Assembly: GCF_014163735.1 (NCBI RefSeq)
Contig: NZ_JACJDV010000021.1
Location: 1-57,586 of the forward strand
Reading direction: 5' to 3'
DNA: 57,586 bases
Source: Shewanella sp. SR44-3
GTDB taxonomy: Bacteria; Pseudomonadota; Gammaproteobacteria; Enterobacterales; Shewanellaceae
Shown here: piece after piece, positions 40,098 through 51,586 of the stretch
Numbering within the stretch: the first letter of the stretch is position 1
Layout of the letters: the number at the start of each line of letters is the position of its first letter
The notes under the pieces: generated by a model
What the model was told of the DNA's origin: nothing
The model's database searches: none
The model's input: the letters and a program-made list of their open reading frames with translations, nothing else
Program-made: the position numbers and the translations under genes

Positions 40098-42025
40098 AGC
40101 TGAAACATGGCATCAAAGTGAGTAGTCGAAACATAAAGCTTGTGCCATTATTAGCATTATTGCTTTTACTTAATTTATTGATAGTAGGCATCTCTTCTGC
40201 CGCAGAACATAGACCAACGCCACTTAGGATCACCGCAACCTCAATAACAAAAATAGATCTCACCGACTGGCTGTACATCAATACGGCAACTCAAGCGGAG
40301 CAACTCGGGCAAATTAGAGACTCAGCTACCGATCAGTGGCGTAAATATAAACCCACTGATCTACGCTATATCGGAGCTAAAAATGTCTGGTTAAGCTTCA
40401 GTATTTATAATCCGACGGATAATTTGTCACGAATTATTGCGCTAGATAATCCGCTATTGGACAGTGTTGAGCTGTTTCAGCTTATCGACAATCGGCTCCA
40501 AAGCGTGACTCATATGGGAGATAGCCTGCCCTTTTACCAGCGCCCCTTACTGAGTAATATTTTCCTCTATCCCATAGAGTTGGCCCCTAACGAACTGCAC
40601 ACCTTTTATTTAAAAGTGAATACCAAAGGCAGTATTAACTTACCCTTAGTACTTTGGTCTGCCAACGATTTAGCCCAAGAAACCGAAGCCCAAGGCCTTA
40701 CCCACGGCTTGCAAATAGGCATGCTCGTAGCCATTGGTTTATTCAGTTTATTTATCGCTCTTGCCTCAGGCTCTTTTAGTTACAGCTATTACAGCATTTA
40801 TGTTATCGCACTCACCTTGTTGGTTGCCAGCGTACACGGGGTGGCCTTTCGCTATCTTTGGCCCCAATTCCCTAGCGTGCAACAGTATGTAATTCCATTA
40901 ACTATACCCATTATCTTGGCTTTTTCGTTATTATTCACCGAGAAGGTTTTGCAGCTTAAATACCACAGTTTATCTATGCTACGCTGCTGCCGCGTTCTGG
41001 TCAGTTACTCTTTCGTGCTGTGCTTTTTGGTGCCGCTGATCCCCTACGATGTTTTATTGTATTTACTAGTGTTGTCAGTCTTTTTAATTTCACTCATATT
41101 ACTGGCATTCTCTGCGATACAAGCCATAAGAGGGCAAAAAAATGCCCGCCTTTATACCTTGGCTCGCTTTGGTCTCTTAGTTGGCACCATTCTTAGTGGA
41201 CTTATCTATTTAGGGCTCATTAATCTTAATATCATGCCGCAAACGCCCGTGATGATAGGGCTGACCTTCGAGGTTGTAGTCATGGCCTCAGTGCTGGCCA
41301 TACGTTACAGCGAAGAGCGTAAAGCCAAACAAAAAATTCAACAAGAAGCCATAGAGCAGGCGGAGCGTATTCGTGAAACCCGCGAGGAAGCTCTTAGAGC
41401 GGAAGCCGAAGCCAATGAAAAACTTGAACAAATGGTGCAAGAGCGCACCCTAGAATTAGAGATAACCTTACGGGAACTTAACGAAGTTAATCAAAAACTG
41501 CTTGAGCAAACCACTTTAGACAGTCTTACTGGGGTTAAAAACCGCAATGCGTTCGATAAACGCTTAGTGGCTGAAGGACGCATTAGTCGCAGACAACAGA
41601 CACCTATGGCGATTCTGATGTTAGATATCGATAAGTTCAAAGCGATAAATGATGAATTTGGTCATCTAGGTGGTGATTATTGCATTCAAAGCATTGCTAA
41701 AGTACTAAGCGAACAACTCAAGCGCCCCACAGATCTAGTGTCTCGATTTGGTGGTGAAGAATTTGCCATCATTTTACCTAATACCGATATTGAAGGTGCT
41801 ATGGTCGTTGCTGAAACTGTCAGAGCAGGCATAGATGAGCTAGAACTTAAGTGGGATAGTAAGCTCATGAAAATTAGCGCCAGTTTAGGTGTTAGCGCCG
41901 CCATTATTGAAAGTGATGACCACCCCACAGAACTACTCGAATTAGCCGATAAAGCATTATATCAAGCTAAGCGTAATGGCCGTAATCGTGTTGAACAATC
42001 TGCAGCCGAAACCGAAATCGTTTAG
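40094..42025 (+). CDS. Diguanylate cyclase with 7TM-DISM sensor
   Basis: The protein should make cyclic di-GMP in response to an outside signal. The 643 residues comprise a signal peptide (about 1-36) and a periplasmic 7TMR-DISMED2 domain (about 50-190). Seven membrane helices follow (about 200-405), then a coiled coil rich in Glu/Arg/Ala (about 410-475) and a GGDEF domain. The active-site motif is GGEEF at about 553-557, and an intact I-site RPTD lies five residues before it (about 544-547), predicting product inhibition. Its start overlaps tatD by four bases. Confidence 0.9.
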   Translation: MKLKHGIKVSSRNIKLVPLLALLLLLNLLIVGISSAAEHRPTPLRITATSITKIDLTDWLYINTATQAEQLGQIRDSATDQWRKYKPTDLRYIGAKNVWLSFSIYNPTDNLSRIIALDNPLLDSVELFQLIDNRLQSVTHMGDSLPFYQRPLLSNIFLYPIELAPNELHTFYLKVNTKGSINLPLVLWSANDLAQETEAQGLTHGLQIGMLVAIGLFSLFIALASGSFSYSYYSIYVIALTLLVASVHGVAFRYLWPQFPSVQQYVIPLTIPIILAFSLLFTEKVLQLKYHSLSMLRCCRVLVSYSFVLCFLVPLIPYDVLLYLLVLSVFLISLILLAFSAIQAIRGQKNARLYTLARFGLLVGTILSGLIYLGLINLNIMPQTPVMIGLTFEVVVMASVLAIRYSEERKAKQKIQQEAIEQAERIRETREEALRAEAEANEKLEQMVQERTLELEITLRELNEVNQKLLEQTTLDSLTGVKNRNAFDKRLVAEGRISRRQQTPMAILMLDIDKFKAINDEFGHLGGDYCIQSIAKVLSEQLKRPTDLVSRFGGEEFAIILPNTDIEGAMVVAETVRAGIDELELKWDSKLMKISASLGVSAAIIESDDHPTELLELADKALYQAKRNGRNRVEQSAAETEIV

Positions 42026-43053
<1,028 letters not shown>

Positions 43054-43054
<1 letters not shown>

Positions 43055-43461
43055 TGACGAATGAAATGTTAATCGGTGAACTAACTCCTGAAATGATGCT
43101 AAAACTGCCAGTATTTTCTGACAGTTACCAAGATTACCAACTTGATGCAGACAAACTAACCGACTTAAATGAATTAACCCAAGATACTGAGATTGTGACG
43201 ATTGTAGGTACCTGGTGCCCAGATTGTTACCGTGAAGTGCCGCGACTTATCAAGGTTTTAGCCTGCCTAAATAGCCCGCATATCACGGCACGTTACATAG
43301 GCGTTGACCGTGCCAAATTGGATGAGCAAGGTTTAGCGGCTAAATTTGAATTTAGCCGCATTCCCACCATTATTATTAAACAAAACAACCAAGAAGTTGG
43401 CCGCATTATTGAGCGGCCAGCCACCAGCCTAGAGCAAGCACTGCTGGATATTTTGTTTTAA
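43054..43461 (+). CDS. Thioredoxin-fold protein with CPDC motif
   Basis: The 135-residue protein has a thioredoxin-like domain with TWCPDCYREVP, giving a CPDC active site, and the cis-proline in FSRIPTIII. No signal peptide is seen, so it should act in the cytoplasm as a thiol reductase or monothiol/dithiol exchanger. The ATG overlaps the hemB stop (TAATG), which suggests joint expression, possibly to protect a cysteine-dependent step; this is inference. Confidence 0.83.
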
Positions 43462-43589
43462 ATTAGATGGGAAAATCTGGCTATACAGCAAGAATTAAAA
43501 AATTTTAGGGCAAAGTTGAGGATTGAGGACATAGTGATGCCCTCTTACATCGAGTGATAGCCCCCATAAATCACAGTTTTGGACCTGTC

Positions 43590-44522
43590 CTATACAAGTG
43601 TTGGCGGCAAAGCGAGTCTTTGCGCCAACATATGGATAACTCCTTCTCTGAGCGCGCCACCCGAAAGATGCAAGGCATCAATAGAGAGGTGCTCAAACAG
43701 CGCCAGCAAAATAGCAACACCTGAAACAAATGTCGGTCGTCTGTCTGATCGCAAACCATCAATGTGAGCTAATTTAGCATCCGGCTGCGCTAAAATCTCA
43801 TCCTTAAGCCCAATCAGTACCTCTAAGGTAATCACTTCAGAGACTTCCCGATGGGCGAGCACTGACACCACAGACTGCACCGCACCAGAGGCGCCAAGGA
43901 CACTATGCCAGCCTAAATTCCTAAGTTTTTCGACATGGGGCTCTATAACAGTAAAAATATGATGATACACATCATCAAAATCTAATTGCTGAAAGGGAGC
44001 GGTATTAAAAAACTGTTTATTAAACAGTACGCTTCCGATAGGTACGCTAGTTTTAAATAGTACGCTATTGCCATCGCCAACAATAAATTCAGTGCTAGCG
44101 CCGCCAATATCAATCACTAAGCGTCGCCCCTGCCCTGTGGTGGTCGCCACCATCCCTTGGTAGATAAGCTCAGCTTCACGCATCCCAGAAATCACCTCTA
44201 TAGGATGCCCAAGTATAGGTAATGCACGGCGATGAAACTCATCGGCATTGGCTATCATTCTAAGGGTTGCGGTCGCAAGTACAGCCAAGTGTTCAGCATC
44301 GATATTATGCTTTTTCAGCATAGTAGCAAACATGGCAAGGCAGTCGAGCCCCCTTGCCATTACAGCTTCATTTAACACGCCATCCTTGGTGATCCCTTCG
44401 GCCAAACGCACCTTACGCTTGTATTTAGCAATAATCACTGGTTGATGACCAATGGTTCTGGCCACCAACATGTTAAAACTATTTGAGCCTAAGGTAATGG
44501 CTGCATAGGCTGGTGTCGGCAT
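43590..44522 (-). CDS. Short Ppx/GppA-family protein
   Basis: Ppx/GppA enzymes hydrolyse polyphosphate or pppGpp. This 310-residue protein has only the actin-like (ASKHA) domains; the C-terminal HD-like domain of E. coli GppA (about 494 residues) is absent, and only 128 bp separate its end from the thioredoxin-like gene. Motif 1 reads ITLGSNSFNM where the family has DLGSNS, so the conserved aspartate is a threonine. The second phosphate motif VIDIGGASTEFIVG and the catalytic-glutamate region EAELIYQG are intact. It directly abuts rhlB, as gppA does in E. coli. The name gppA fits position; activity is uncertain. Confidence 0.85.
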   Translation of the reverse strand: MPTPAYAAITLGSNSFNMLVARTIGHQPVIIAKYKRKVRLAEGITKDGVLNEAVMARGLDCLAMFATMLKKHNIDAEHLAVLATATLRMIANADEFHRRALPILGHPIEVISGMREAELIYQGMVATTTGQGRRLVIDIGGASTEFIVGDGNSVLFKTSVPIGSVLFNKQFFNTAPFQQLDFDDVYHHIFTVIEPHVEKLRNLGWHSVLGASGAVQSVVSVLAHREVSEVITLEVLIGLKDEILAQPDAKLAHIDGLRSDRRPTFVSGVAILLALFEHLSIDALHLSGGALREGVIHMLAQRLALPPTLV

Positions 44523-45821
44523 CTAGTTCGGTCTGCGGGTCCTGTGACGTGGAGGACGTGCACCGCCACTTCGTTGAGCACCTTTAGCACCATCGCGAGT
44601 GCGACTGCTTGGGTGTTTACGATGAATTTTAACCGGTGTCGGAATATCATCTAGTAAAGAGTCCCTGTCATAACGACTAACGGGAACAGAATGACCAATG
44701 TATTGCTCAATTGCTGGTAAATTCAAGGCGTAAGTTTCGCAGGCAAAACTCACTGATACCCCTTTATTACCCGCGCGGCCAGTACGGCCAATACGGTGAA
44801 CGTAATCTTCACAATCATCAGGTAAATCATAGTTGTACACGTGAGATACATCAGAAATGTGCAATCCGCGCGCGGCCACATCGGTAGCAACCAGTACATC
44901 TAACGCACCACTGGTGAACTGCTCAAGAATGCGAATACGCTTCTTTTGCGGTACATCACCGGTAAGTAAACCAACCCTGTGACCGTCGCCCTCAAGCCAA
45001 GACCAAAGATTTTCGCAACTATGCTTAGTATTAGAAAATACTATGGCTTTTTCAGGCCAATCTTCTTCTATTAAGCTCAGTAATAAGCGCATCTTGTCTT
45101 CACTAGAAGGGTAAAAAATCTCTTCTTTAATGTTCTTAGAAGTTTTTTCTTCTGGGGTGACTTCTACTTTTTCAGGATCGTTCATGTGATCGTAAGCCAG
45201 TTCCTGGACTTTCATCGACAAGGTGGCAGAGAACAGCATGTTTAGACGTGAAGAGGCATCTGGCATACGACGGAATAAGAAGCGAATGTCTTTGATAAAA
45301 CCAAGATCGAACATGCGATCGGCTTCATCCAACACCACAGCTTGGATAGAATTCAGGCTGATAACACCTTGACGTACATAATCAATAATACGTCCTGTGG
45401 TACCAATTAAGATATCCACGCCTTTATCCAATACTTCTCTTTGTATTTCGTAACTTTCGCCGCCGTACACTATGCCGACTTTAAGGCTAGTGTGCTTAGC
45501 AAGTAAGCTAGCATCTTTAGCGATTTGGATAGCCAATTCGCGGGTAGGCGCCATGATTATGGCCCTAGGTTGATTCAACTCACGAGCCTGGGGTGCTGGC
45601 GTGGTTAATAGATGATTAAAAGTGGCCACTAAGAAGGCCATGGTTTTCCCAGTACCGGTTTGAGCTTGCCCTGCTATATCTTTTGCTTTTAATAAAACAG
45701 GTAAGGATAACGCCTGAATTGGCGTACAAAACTCAAAGCCATTTTCGTTTAGTGCCTGAATTACCTCAGCATGTAGAGGAAGATCGGCAAATCTTTGTGT
45801 AGATAAATGTGTTTCGCTCAT
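44523..45821 (-). CDS. rhlB: ATP-dependent RNA helicase RhlB
   Basis: RhlB unwinds structured RNA and is part of the RNase E degradosome. The 432-residue DEAD-box protein has the Q motif, Walker [31 protein letters not shown], the SAT motif and [11 protein letters not shown] basic, Arg-rich tail ([10 protein letters not shown]) ends it. The ATG at 45821 ([17 protein letters not shown]) lines up with E. coli RhlB; the frame open to 45920 is not supported. Divergent from trxA. Confidence 0.96.
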   Translation of the reverse strand: MSETHLSTQRFADLPLHAEVIQALNENGFEFCTPIQALSLPVLLKAKDIAGQAQTGTGKTMAFLVATFNHLLTTPAPQARELNQPRAIIMAPTRELAIQIAKDASLLAKHTSLKVGIVYGGESYEIQREVLDKGVDILIGTTGRIIDYVRQGVISLNSIQAVVLDEADRMFDLGFIKDIRFLFRRMPDASSRLNMLFSATLSMKVQELAYDHMNDPEKVEVTPEEKTSKNIKEEIFYPSSEDKMRLLLSLIEEDWPEKAIVFSNTKHSCENLWSWLEGDGHRVGLLTGDVPQKKRIRILEQFTSGALDVLVATDVAARGLHISDVSHVYNYDLPDDCEDYVHRIGRTGRAGNKGVSVSFACETYALNLPAIEQYIGHSVPVSRYDRDSLLDDIPTPVKIHRKHPSSRTRDGAKGAQRSGGARPPRHRTRRPN

Positions 45822-45973
45822 AGCGCAAGCATACCTGTTGGGGTTGCAATAAAGGACTCGATGGTTTGAAATAGCTACATTTAGTAAACCAAGGCTTGAA
45901 AAGCTATTTAACCAACCCAATATACATGGTAAGCCATTAATAAACTAGCAATGGTACCAAACTGGAGAATAAC

Positions 45974-46300
45974 ATGAGTGATAAAATTGTATACCTAAGC
46001 GATGACAGCTTTGAAAATGACGTACTAAAGTCAGACTTACCAGTATTGGTAGATTTTTGGGCTGAGTGGTGTGGCCCTTGTAAAATGATCGCGCCAATCT
46101 TAGATGATGTTGCTCAAGAGTATGCAGGCCGAGTAACGGTAGCTAAATTGAACGTTGATCAAAACAACGTTTCTCCAGCTAAGTACGGCGTTCGTGGCAT
46201 CCCAACATTGCTAATGTTCAAAGGCGGTGAGTTAGTGGCAACTAAGGTTGGCGCACTATCAAAAACCCAATTAAAAGAATTTATGGACGCACAAATCTAA
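45974..46300 (+). CDS. trxA: Thioredoxin 1
   Basis: TrxA is the general cytoplasmic thiol-disulfide reductant. The 108-residue protein has [13 protein letters not shown] with the CGPC active site, the buried Asp region and the cis-proline in [17 protein letters not shown] precedes the ATG. It has its own terminator and lies upstream of rho, as in E. coli. Confidence 0.98.
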   Translation: MSDKIVYLSDDSFENDVLKSDLPVLVDFWAEWCGPCKMIAPILDDVAQEYAGRVTVAKLNVDQNNVSPAKYGVRGIPTLLMFKGGELVATKVGALSKTQLKEFMDAQI

Positions 46301-46323
46301 CGCTTATGTAGATTTCGGTGACC

Positions 46324-46360
46324 AAAGGCACAAGTTGTGAACAATTTGTGCCTCTTTATT
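46324..46360 (+). terminator. Rho-independent terminator of trxA
   Basis: AGGCACAAGTTGT (46326-46338) pairs with 46341-46353 with a single G-U pair, followed by a T-rich stretch. It lies in the rho leader, about 160 bp before the rho start, and may be partly read through. Confidence 0.78.
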
Positions 46361-46511
46361 ACTAAAATTCTGGACGTCCCCGCAGTTAAGTGCTAATTTA
46401 TTCATCAGATTTTTCAATTAATCCTCTTCTCGCTTATCAATCATTATTTACTACCACAAACTCTACTGATTGATCGCGGTAAGCTTTGTCGCGAACCACA
46501 AGACCCCCAAA

Positions 46512-47777
46512 ATGAATTTAACTGAATTAAAAGACACCCCTATTTCTGACTTAGTTTCCTTAGCCGAAACAATGAAATTAGAAAATATGGCCCGTACTCG
46601 TAAACAGGACATTATTTTCTCAATTCTAAAAGCCCACGCCAAAAGCGGTGAAGATATCTTCGGTGGCGGTGTACTTGAAATCCTTCAAGACGGCTTTGGT
46701 TTCTTACGTAGCTCTGATGGCTCATACCTAGCCGGCCCTGATGACATTTATGTCTCACCAAGCCAAATTCGCCGTTTCAACATGCGTACCGGCGATAGCA
46801 TTTTCGGTAAGATCCGTCCGCCTAAAGAAGGCGAGAGATACTTCGCGCTGCTTAAAGTCAACGAAGTAAACTTCGACAAGCCAGAAAGCTCTAAAAATAA
46901 AATCCTGTTTGAAAACTTAACCCCACTTCATGCTGAAGAACGTCTACGCATGGAAAGAGGTAATGGTTCAACAGAAGACATCACATCTCGTATTCTTGAT
47001 CTATGTTCACCTATAGGTAAAGGCCAGCGTGGTTTGATTGTTGCACCGCCAAAAGCGGGTAAAACTCTATTACTGCAAAACATCGCCCAAAGCATTACTT
47101 ACAACAACCCAGATGTGGTGTTGATGGTATTGCTTATCGATGAGCGCCCTGAAGAAGTGACCGAAATGCAGCGTATGGTTAAAGGTGAAGTTATTGCTTC
47201 TACCTTCGATGAACCAGCAAGCCGTCACGTTCAAGTAGCTGAAATGGTTATTGAAAAAGCTAAACGCTTGGTTGAGCACAAGAAAGACGTGGTTATCTTA
47301 CTTGACTCTATCACTCGCCTTGCCCGTGCCTATAACACAGTTATTCCTTCATCGGGTAAAGTGTTAACTGGTGGTGTGGACGCCAATGCGCTACACAGAC
47401 CTAAGCGTTTCTTTGGTGCAGCACGTAACATAGAACACGGTGGTAGTTTAACCATTATCGCAACCGCTTTGGTTGATACTGGCTCTAAGATGGACGAAGT
47501 GATTTACGAAGAATTTAAAGGTACTGGTAACCAAGAGTTACACCTTTCTCGTAAAGCCGCTGAAAAACGCGTTTTCCCTGCAATCGACTTTAACCGCTCT
47601 GGTACTCGTCGCGAAGAGAAACTCACCACACCTGAAGAACTTCAGAAAATGTGGATTTTGCGTAAAATTCTTCACCCAATGGATGAAGTTGCCGCAATGG
47701 AATTCCTTATCGATAAGCTAGCAATGACTAAGACTAACGATGAATTCTTTACTGCGATGAAACGCGCAAAATCTTAA
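46512..47777 (+). CDS. rho: Transcription termination factor Rho
   Basis: Rho is a hexameric RNA-dependent ATPase that ends transcription at unstructured C-rich sites. The 421-residue protein has the N-terminal RNA-binding (cold-shock-like) domain with [19 protein letters not shown], Walker [12 protein letters not shown], Walker [15 protein letters not shown] and the Q/R-loop region [19 protein letters not shown] (secondary RNA site). The ATG at 46512 starts [10 protein letters not shown], as in E. coli. The 211-bp region between trxA and rho is the likely site of autogenous control. Confidence 0.98.
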   Translation: MNLTELKDTPISDLVSLAETMKLENMARTRKQDIIFSILKAHAKSGEDIFGGGVLEILQDGFGFLRSSDGSYLAGPDDIYVSPSQIRRFNMRTGDSIFGKIRPPKEGERYFALLKVNEVNFDKPESSKNKILFENLTPLHAEERLRMERGNGSTEDITSRILDLCSPIGKGQRGLIVAPPKAGKTLLLQNIAQSITYNNPDVVLMVLLIDERPEEVTEMQRMVKGEVIASTFDEPASRHVQVAEMVIEKAKRLVEHKKDVVILLDSITRLARAYNTVIPSSGKVLTGGVDANALHRPKRFFGAARNIEHGGSLTIIATALVDTGSKMDEVIYEEFKGTGNQELHLSRKAAEKRVFPAIDFNRSGTRREEKLTTPEELQKMWILRKILHPMDEVAAMEFLIDKLAMTKTNDEFFTAMKRAKS

Positions 47778-47835
47778 TTTTTAAGAATAAGCCTTAATCT
47801 TTAAGCGTAAGTCTTAATCAACTTTCGAGTTAGTT

Positions 47836-47875
47836 AAAAAATGCCGCTCACTGTCAATTCAGTCGCGGCATTTTT
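47836..47875 (+). terminator. Rho-independent terminator of rho
   Basis: ATGCCGC (47841-47847) pairs with 47865-47871 across a 17-base loop, flanked by A- and T-runs. It could work both ways, ending also the convergent frd transcript. Confidence 0.75.
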
Positions 47876-47923
47876 GTATCTGCGTATTTCACCTAAGCAT
47901 TGCAGTAACACTGTATCGCCATG

Positions 47924-47988
47924 TTATACCAATCGTATTCATTATCTGGTCATTCAGCAGGAGCACATAATTAATGTGATTGGTATTA
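47924..47988. repeat. 65-bp imperfect palindromic repeat element
   Basis: The ends TTATACCAATC and GATTGGTATTA are inverted repeats, and inner segments also pair (about 8 of 11 positions), so the whole element is one imperfect palindrome around a 20-base centre. Sixteen bases of the left end recur in opposite orientation at 27551-27567. It lies between convergent rho and frdB. From memory it resembles a dispersed intergenic repeat common in Shewanella; copy number must be checked in the genome. Confidence 0.65.
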
Positions 47989-47991
47989 GCA

Positions 47992-48810
47992 CTAATACAC
48001 CGTCATCACCATTTTACGTCTTAAATAGGCAATCTGCTCCATATGAGGTAAATCCTTAGGGCAATTATCTTGGCAGCCTAGTAAAGTCATACAACCAAAT
48101 ACCCCATCTTGAGTGCCCAACACATGATAAAAGTCTTCAGGATTACGGCTATCACGACTATCTAAAGCAAAACGGGCAATTTTCATCATACCCACAGCGC
48201 CAATAAAACTGTCGCGCATTTGCTTAGTCGCACATGCCGACACGCAGACGCCGCATTCCACGCAGCGCTCTAATTCATAGATTTTTTCTGCAAGCGCAGG
48301 CTCCATAGGTAGCTCAACGGCATCAATACTGTGCTCGGTGGATTTAGGCTCAAGCCACAGTTGCAAGCGCTCGGCAAGTTCTCGCATAAACTTACCGGTA
48401 TTAACCGATAAATCACCTATTAGCTCAAAACCAGGTAAAGGCATCAAGGTAATTTTACCGCTAGAATATTGGCTGGTTAAGGTGCGACATGCCAAGGTCG
48501 GCTTACCGTTGATAACCATAGCGCAGCTACCACAAATTCCAGCTCGACACACAAAATCAAACTGTAAAGAGGCATCTTGAGTTTGCCTAAGCTGGTTTAG
48601 CGCAATAAACAAGGTCATTCCAGGGGTTTCTGTAATAGTGTAATCCACCATTTTGGCGGCGATCTCTGGCGTTAGCGGATCGTACCTAAAAATTGACAGC
48701 ACTAGGCTTCTACTTTCAGAGCCCCCCCTTGAGCTGGACATTGCAGTTTGCTGCTGTGGCTGAGGCTCAGTTGCAATGGTTGTTGTGGCAATAATTTGCT
48801 CTGTCTTCAT
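47992..48810 (-). CDS. frdB: Quinol:fumarate reductase iron-sulfur subunit
   Basis: FrdB passes electrons from the heme subunit to the flavin subunit. The 272-residue protein has the [2Fe-2S] ligands in CRAGICGSC plus a distal Cys, the [4Fe-4S] motif [11 protein letters not shown], and a final cysteine group in [17 protein letters not shown]. These motifs match Wolinella/Campylobacter FrdB better than E. coli FrdB. An N-terminal extension of about 35 Ser/Thr/Gln-rich residues is unusual, but the ATG overlaps frdA by four bases (ATGA), supporting it. A start at Met24 is the alternative. Confidence 0.93.
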   Translation of the reverse strand: MKTEQIIATTTIATEPQPQQQTAMSSSRGGSESRSLVLSIFRYDPLTPEIAAKMVDYTITETPGMTLFIALNQLRQTQDASLQFDFVCRAGICGSCAMVINGKPTLACRTLTSQYSSGKITLMPLPGFELIGDLSVNTGKFMRELAERLQLWLEPKSTEHSIDAVELPMEPALAEKIYELERCVECGVCVSACATKQMRDSFIGAVGMMKIARFALDSRDSRNPEDFYHVLGTQDGVFGCMTLLGCQDNCPKDLPHMEQIAYLRRKMVMTVY

Positions 48811-50810
48811 GACTTATACTCCCAAGCTTCAGGACCCATTCGCAGTCGTTGATTATCCCCTTGGTAAGCGCTGGGGACACTAAAGGCCATCAACGCGGCT
48901 TGTTTAATATGCTTGGGAATATTGTCACCGTATTCAGCGCTAAGCTCTGTCATAAGCAGGGCAATTTGCGCCTCACGCACAGCAGTATCAGGATGAGCAA
49001 CCGCATTATCTGCACCATAACCTCGGTAACCTGGTGGTAACTCCATGGTCATCACATCTATCGCTTCATAAGTGAGTGTCGGGGCAAGTGCATCAATATC
49101 AGGCCAAGTGCTTAACGTGCGATTTAGCCAGTCTTTATCATTACGCTGCGGGAAGTCTTCGCGAGCATGGGCGCCGCGACTCTCTGTCCGAGCTAGCGCG
49201 CCACAAGCCACAGTCAAGGCGACTTTGAGCATGCGCTTAACCCTTAACGCTTCAACTAATTCAGGATTTGCGTGACGCTTTTTACAGCTAAGGCCAATAT
49301 TGCCAGCCCTTAATAGTAAGGCCTGCAATTGCGCCACCGCTTTTTCAAGCTCGGGGCCATTTCTAAAGATGCCTACATAATCCATCATTATGCTTTCCAT
49401 GGCTTTTTTAATCTCAAACACTGACTCACTCTTATCTGACTCAATTAATGCTGTGATTTCTTGCTCTACATCTTTTACCTGTTTGGCCACCAGCTCACTG
49501 TCAACCACTAAGCTTTGCTGCTCGCAAAAGTCCGCCACATGTTTGCCGACTATCATGCCAGCCACTATGGTTTCGGCAAGGGAGTTGCCCCCGAGGCGAT
49601 TAAAACCATGCATATCCCAACATGCTGCCTCACCGACACTAAATAGTCCTGCTAACTGTGGGCTTTCACCGTTAGCCTTGGTGCGTATCCCGCCCATAGA
49701 ATAATGCTGAGTTGGCCGCACCGGGATCCACTCTTTTACAGGATCTATGCCTAAAAAGTATTCACAAATTTCTTTAACTTCCCTTAGGTTAGTTTCAATG
49801 TGATGGCGGCCAAGCAAGGTTATATCTAACCATAAATGTGGCCCATAAGGGCTATCGACCCCTTTACCTTTGCGCATATGCTCCGTCATGCGCCTTGAGA
49901 CGACATCTCTGGACGCGAGCTCTTTTTTCTCAGGCTCGTAATCTGGCATAAATCTGTGGCCGTCTTTATCCCTGAGCAATCCACCATCACCGCGACAACC
50001 TTCAGTGGTTAAAATCCCCACAGGGACGATTGCTGTAGGATGAAACTGTACCGCTTCCATATTACCTAGGCTGGCAACACCGGTTTCCAACGCGATGGCC
50101 TGGCCTATGCCCTCACAAATCACCGCATTGGTAGACACAGCATAAAGCCTGCCGTAACCGCCGGTGGCAATTGTGGTAGATTTACCTAAATACGCCCTTA
50201 ATTCCCCAGTAATTAAACAGCGCGCCACCACCCCATGGCAGCGTTTGCCGTCATGAATAATCGACAATGCCTCAACCCTTTCATGCACCGCAATATCCAT
50301 GGAAATGGCTTTATTATCGACCGCATAAAGCAGTGAATGCCCGGTACCATCAGAGGTATAACAAGTGCGCCACTTTTTAGTGCCGCCAAAATCTCTGGCA
50401 TTAATAAGCCCGTGGGCGGCTTCAGCTTCAGTTAAGGTGACTTTTTGGGCATTGACTATCACCTCACGCTCGCCTTTTTGTATTCGGCTCCAAGGCACGC
50501 CCCAGTTGGCTAATTCTCGCACCGCCTTAGGCGCGCAATGGGTAAACATTCGCACCACTTGCTGATCGCAGCCCCAATCAGAGCCTTTGACTGTGTCTTG
50601 AAAATGCACATCTTCATCATCCCCCATCCCCTTAACCGCATTGCCAAGGCTTGCCTGCATGCCGCCTTGTGCAGCACATGAATGAGAACGTTTTGCAGGA
50701 ATAAGGGATAACACTAGCGTATCAAGGCCCCGCTCTTTTGCTGCAATCGCGACTCTTAACCCCGCAAGACCTGCTCCCACTACTAAGGCATCTGTATAAA
50801 TAATCTTCAC
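48807..50810 (-). CDS. frdA: Quinol:fumarate reductase flavoprotein subunit
   Basis: FrdA carries covalent FAD and the fumarate/succinate site on the cytoplasmic side. The 667-residue protein has the dinucleotide fold [15 protein letters not shown], the [16 protein letters not shown] segment that carries the flavin-linked histidine, [11 protein letters not shown], the catalytic RGDGG-like stretch [22 protein letters not shown] and [14 protein letters not shown]. It resembles Wolinella FrdA closely along its length. The start is the GTG at 50810 with AAGGAG upstream; a longer frame to 50834 is unlikely. It could also run as succinate dehydrogenase. Confidence 0.95.
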   Translation of the reverse strand: MKIIYTDALVVGAGLAGLRVAIAAKERGLDTLVLSLIPAKRSHSCAAQGGMQASLGNAVKGMGDDEDVHFQDTVKGSDWGCDQQVVRMFTHCAPKAVRELANWGVPWSRIQKGEREVIVNAQKVTLTEAEAAHGLINARDFGGTKKWRTCYTSDGTGHSLLYAVDNKAISMDIAVHERVEALSIIHDGKRCHGVVARCLITGELRAYLGKSTTIATGGYGRLYAVSTNAVICEGIGQAIALETGVASLGNMEAVQFHPTAIVPVGILTTEGCRGDGGLLRDKDGHRFMPDYEPEKKELASRDVVSRRMTEHMRKGKGVDSPYGPHLWLDITLLGRHHIETNLREVKEICEYFLGIDPVKEWIPVRPTQHYSMGGIRTKANGESPQLAGLFSVGEAACWDMHGFNRLGGNSLAETIVAGMIVGKHVADFCEQQSLVVDSELVAKQVKDVEQEITALIESDKSESVFEIKKAMESIMMDYVGIFRNGPELEKAVAQLQALLLRAGNIGLSCKKRHANPELVEALRVKRMLKVALTVACGALARTESRGAHAREDFPQRNDKDWLNRTLSTWPDIDALAPTLTYEAIDVMTMELPPGYRGYGADNAVAHPDTAVREAQIALLMTELSAEYGDNIPKHIKQAALMAFSVPSAYQGDNQRLRMGPEAWEYKS

Positions 50811-50835
50811 TGTCACTCCTTTGAGATACGCCAAC

Positions 50836-51507
50836 TTAGCTCGGATAATATTGGCTAAAGGCCACTAACGTCAGCAAACCCACACCGACAAACGCCACAC
50901 TCAGCAGTGTTTTTACCTTTCTAAGACGCGCTCTTTGTTGCTGGCTGTGCACAAGCCCCCACTTAAGGGCTAAGCGATACAAGCCAATAGCACCATGAAG
51001 CTCAGCTGCAAATAACAACGGTAGGTATAACAGCCATACACCTTGGCCCCAAATTCGGTATGCAGAGCCTTCAGGGCCTATGGTTTCAGGGGCTGCGCCA
51101 ATTAGCCAAAGATGAATGGGCACAAGTAACAACACAACAAGTCCAGTTATTACCTGCCAGCGCCATAGGCGAGTGTCACCATGATCTATGTGCTTGAGTG
51201 ACTGTGCCAAAGCTTTTTGCTGGGCGAGATTGATAGGAATTTTTTGCATCGCGACCCACACATGAATAACAACTAGTGTGCCCACGGCAAAGGCAATCAC
51301 AGTCACCACCCAAGGGTAACCATGGCCATCATCAGTTAGAAAACTCAGTTCCATAGTGCTGGCAACCCAAGTCATGGCTTTAGGGCCTAACAAAATTGAT
51401 GACACTAATAAAAGGTGAGTCCACAAAAATAAAGCCAAAAACAACCCAGATACACTCTGAGCTTGATCTAACCATGCAGCCCATTTGTCCCTATTGAAAT
51501 TAACCAC
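50836..51507 (-). CDS. frdC: Quinol:fumarate reductase diheme cytochrome b subunit
   Basis: This 223-residue inner-membrane subunit oxidises menaquinol and carries two hemes b. Five hydrophobic helices are visible. Four histidines in the right places ([30 protein letters not shown]) match the heme ligands of Wolinella FrdC. The glutamates equivalent to Glu66 (TMELSF) and Glu180 (AAELHG) are also kept; in Wolinella these serve quinol oxidation and transmembrane proton transfer (the E-pathway). Start is a GTG with AAGGAG. It is first in the order C-A-B, as in Wolinella. Confidence 0.94.
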   Translation of the reverse strand: MVNFNRDKWAAWLDQAQSVSGLFLALFLWTHLLLVSSILLGPKAMTWVASTMELSFLTDDGHGYPWVVTVIAFAVGTLVVIHVWVAMQKIPINLAQQKALAQSLKHIDHGDTRLWRWQVITGLVVLLLVPIHLWLIGAAPETIGPEGSAYRIWGQGVWLLYLPLLFAAELHGAIGLYRLALKWGLVHSQQQRARLRKVKTLLSVAFVGVGLLTLVAFSQYYPS

Positions 51508-51586
51508 TCAAGCTCCTTGTGCCGATAAAGTAATCACAATTTACTATCTCACGCCCATTTTTTTAGTCTACTTACCTAGGCTAAAC

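Noticed and set aside
43462..43589. Frameshifted remainder of gppA downstream of its stop
   Set aside because: The spacer is only 128 bp and its translation in any frame shows no HD-domain residues, so the short form is not a simple frameshift.
47780..47830. Short direct repeats (around CTTAATC) just after rho
   Set aside because: The units are imperfect, about 18 bp and only twofold to threefold; likely chance in an A/T-rich 3' region.
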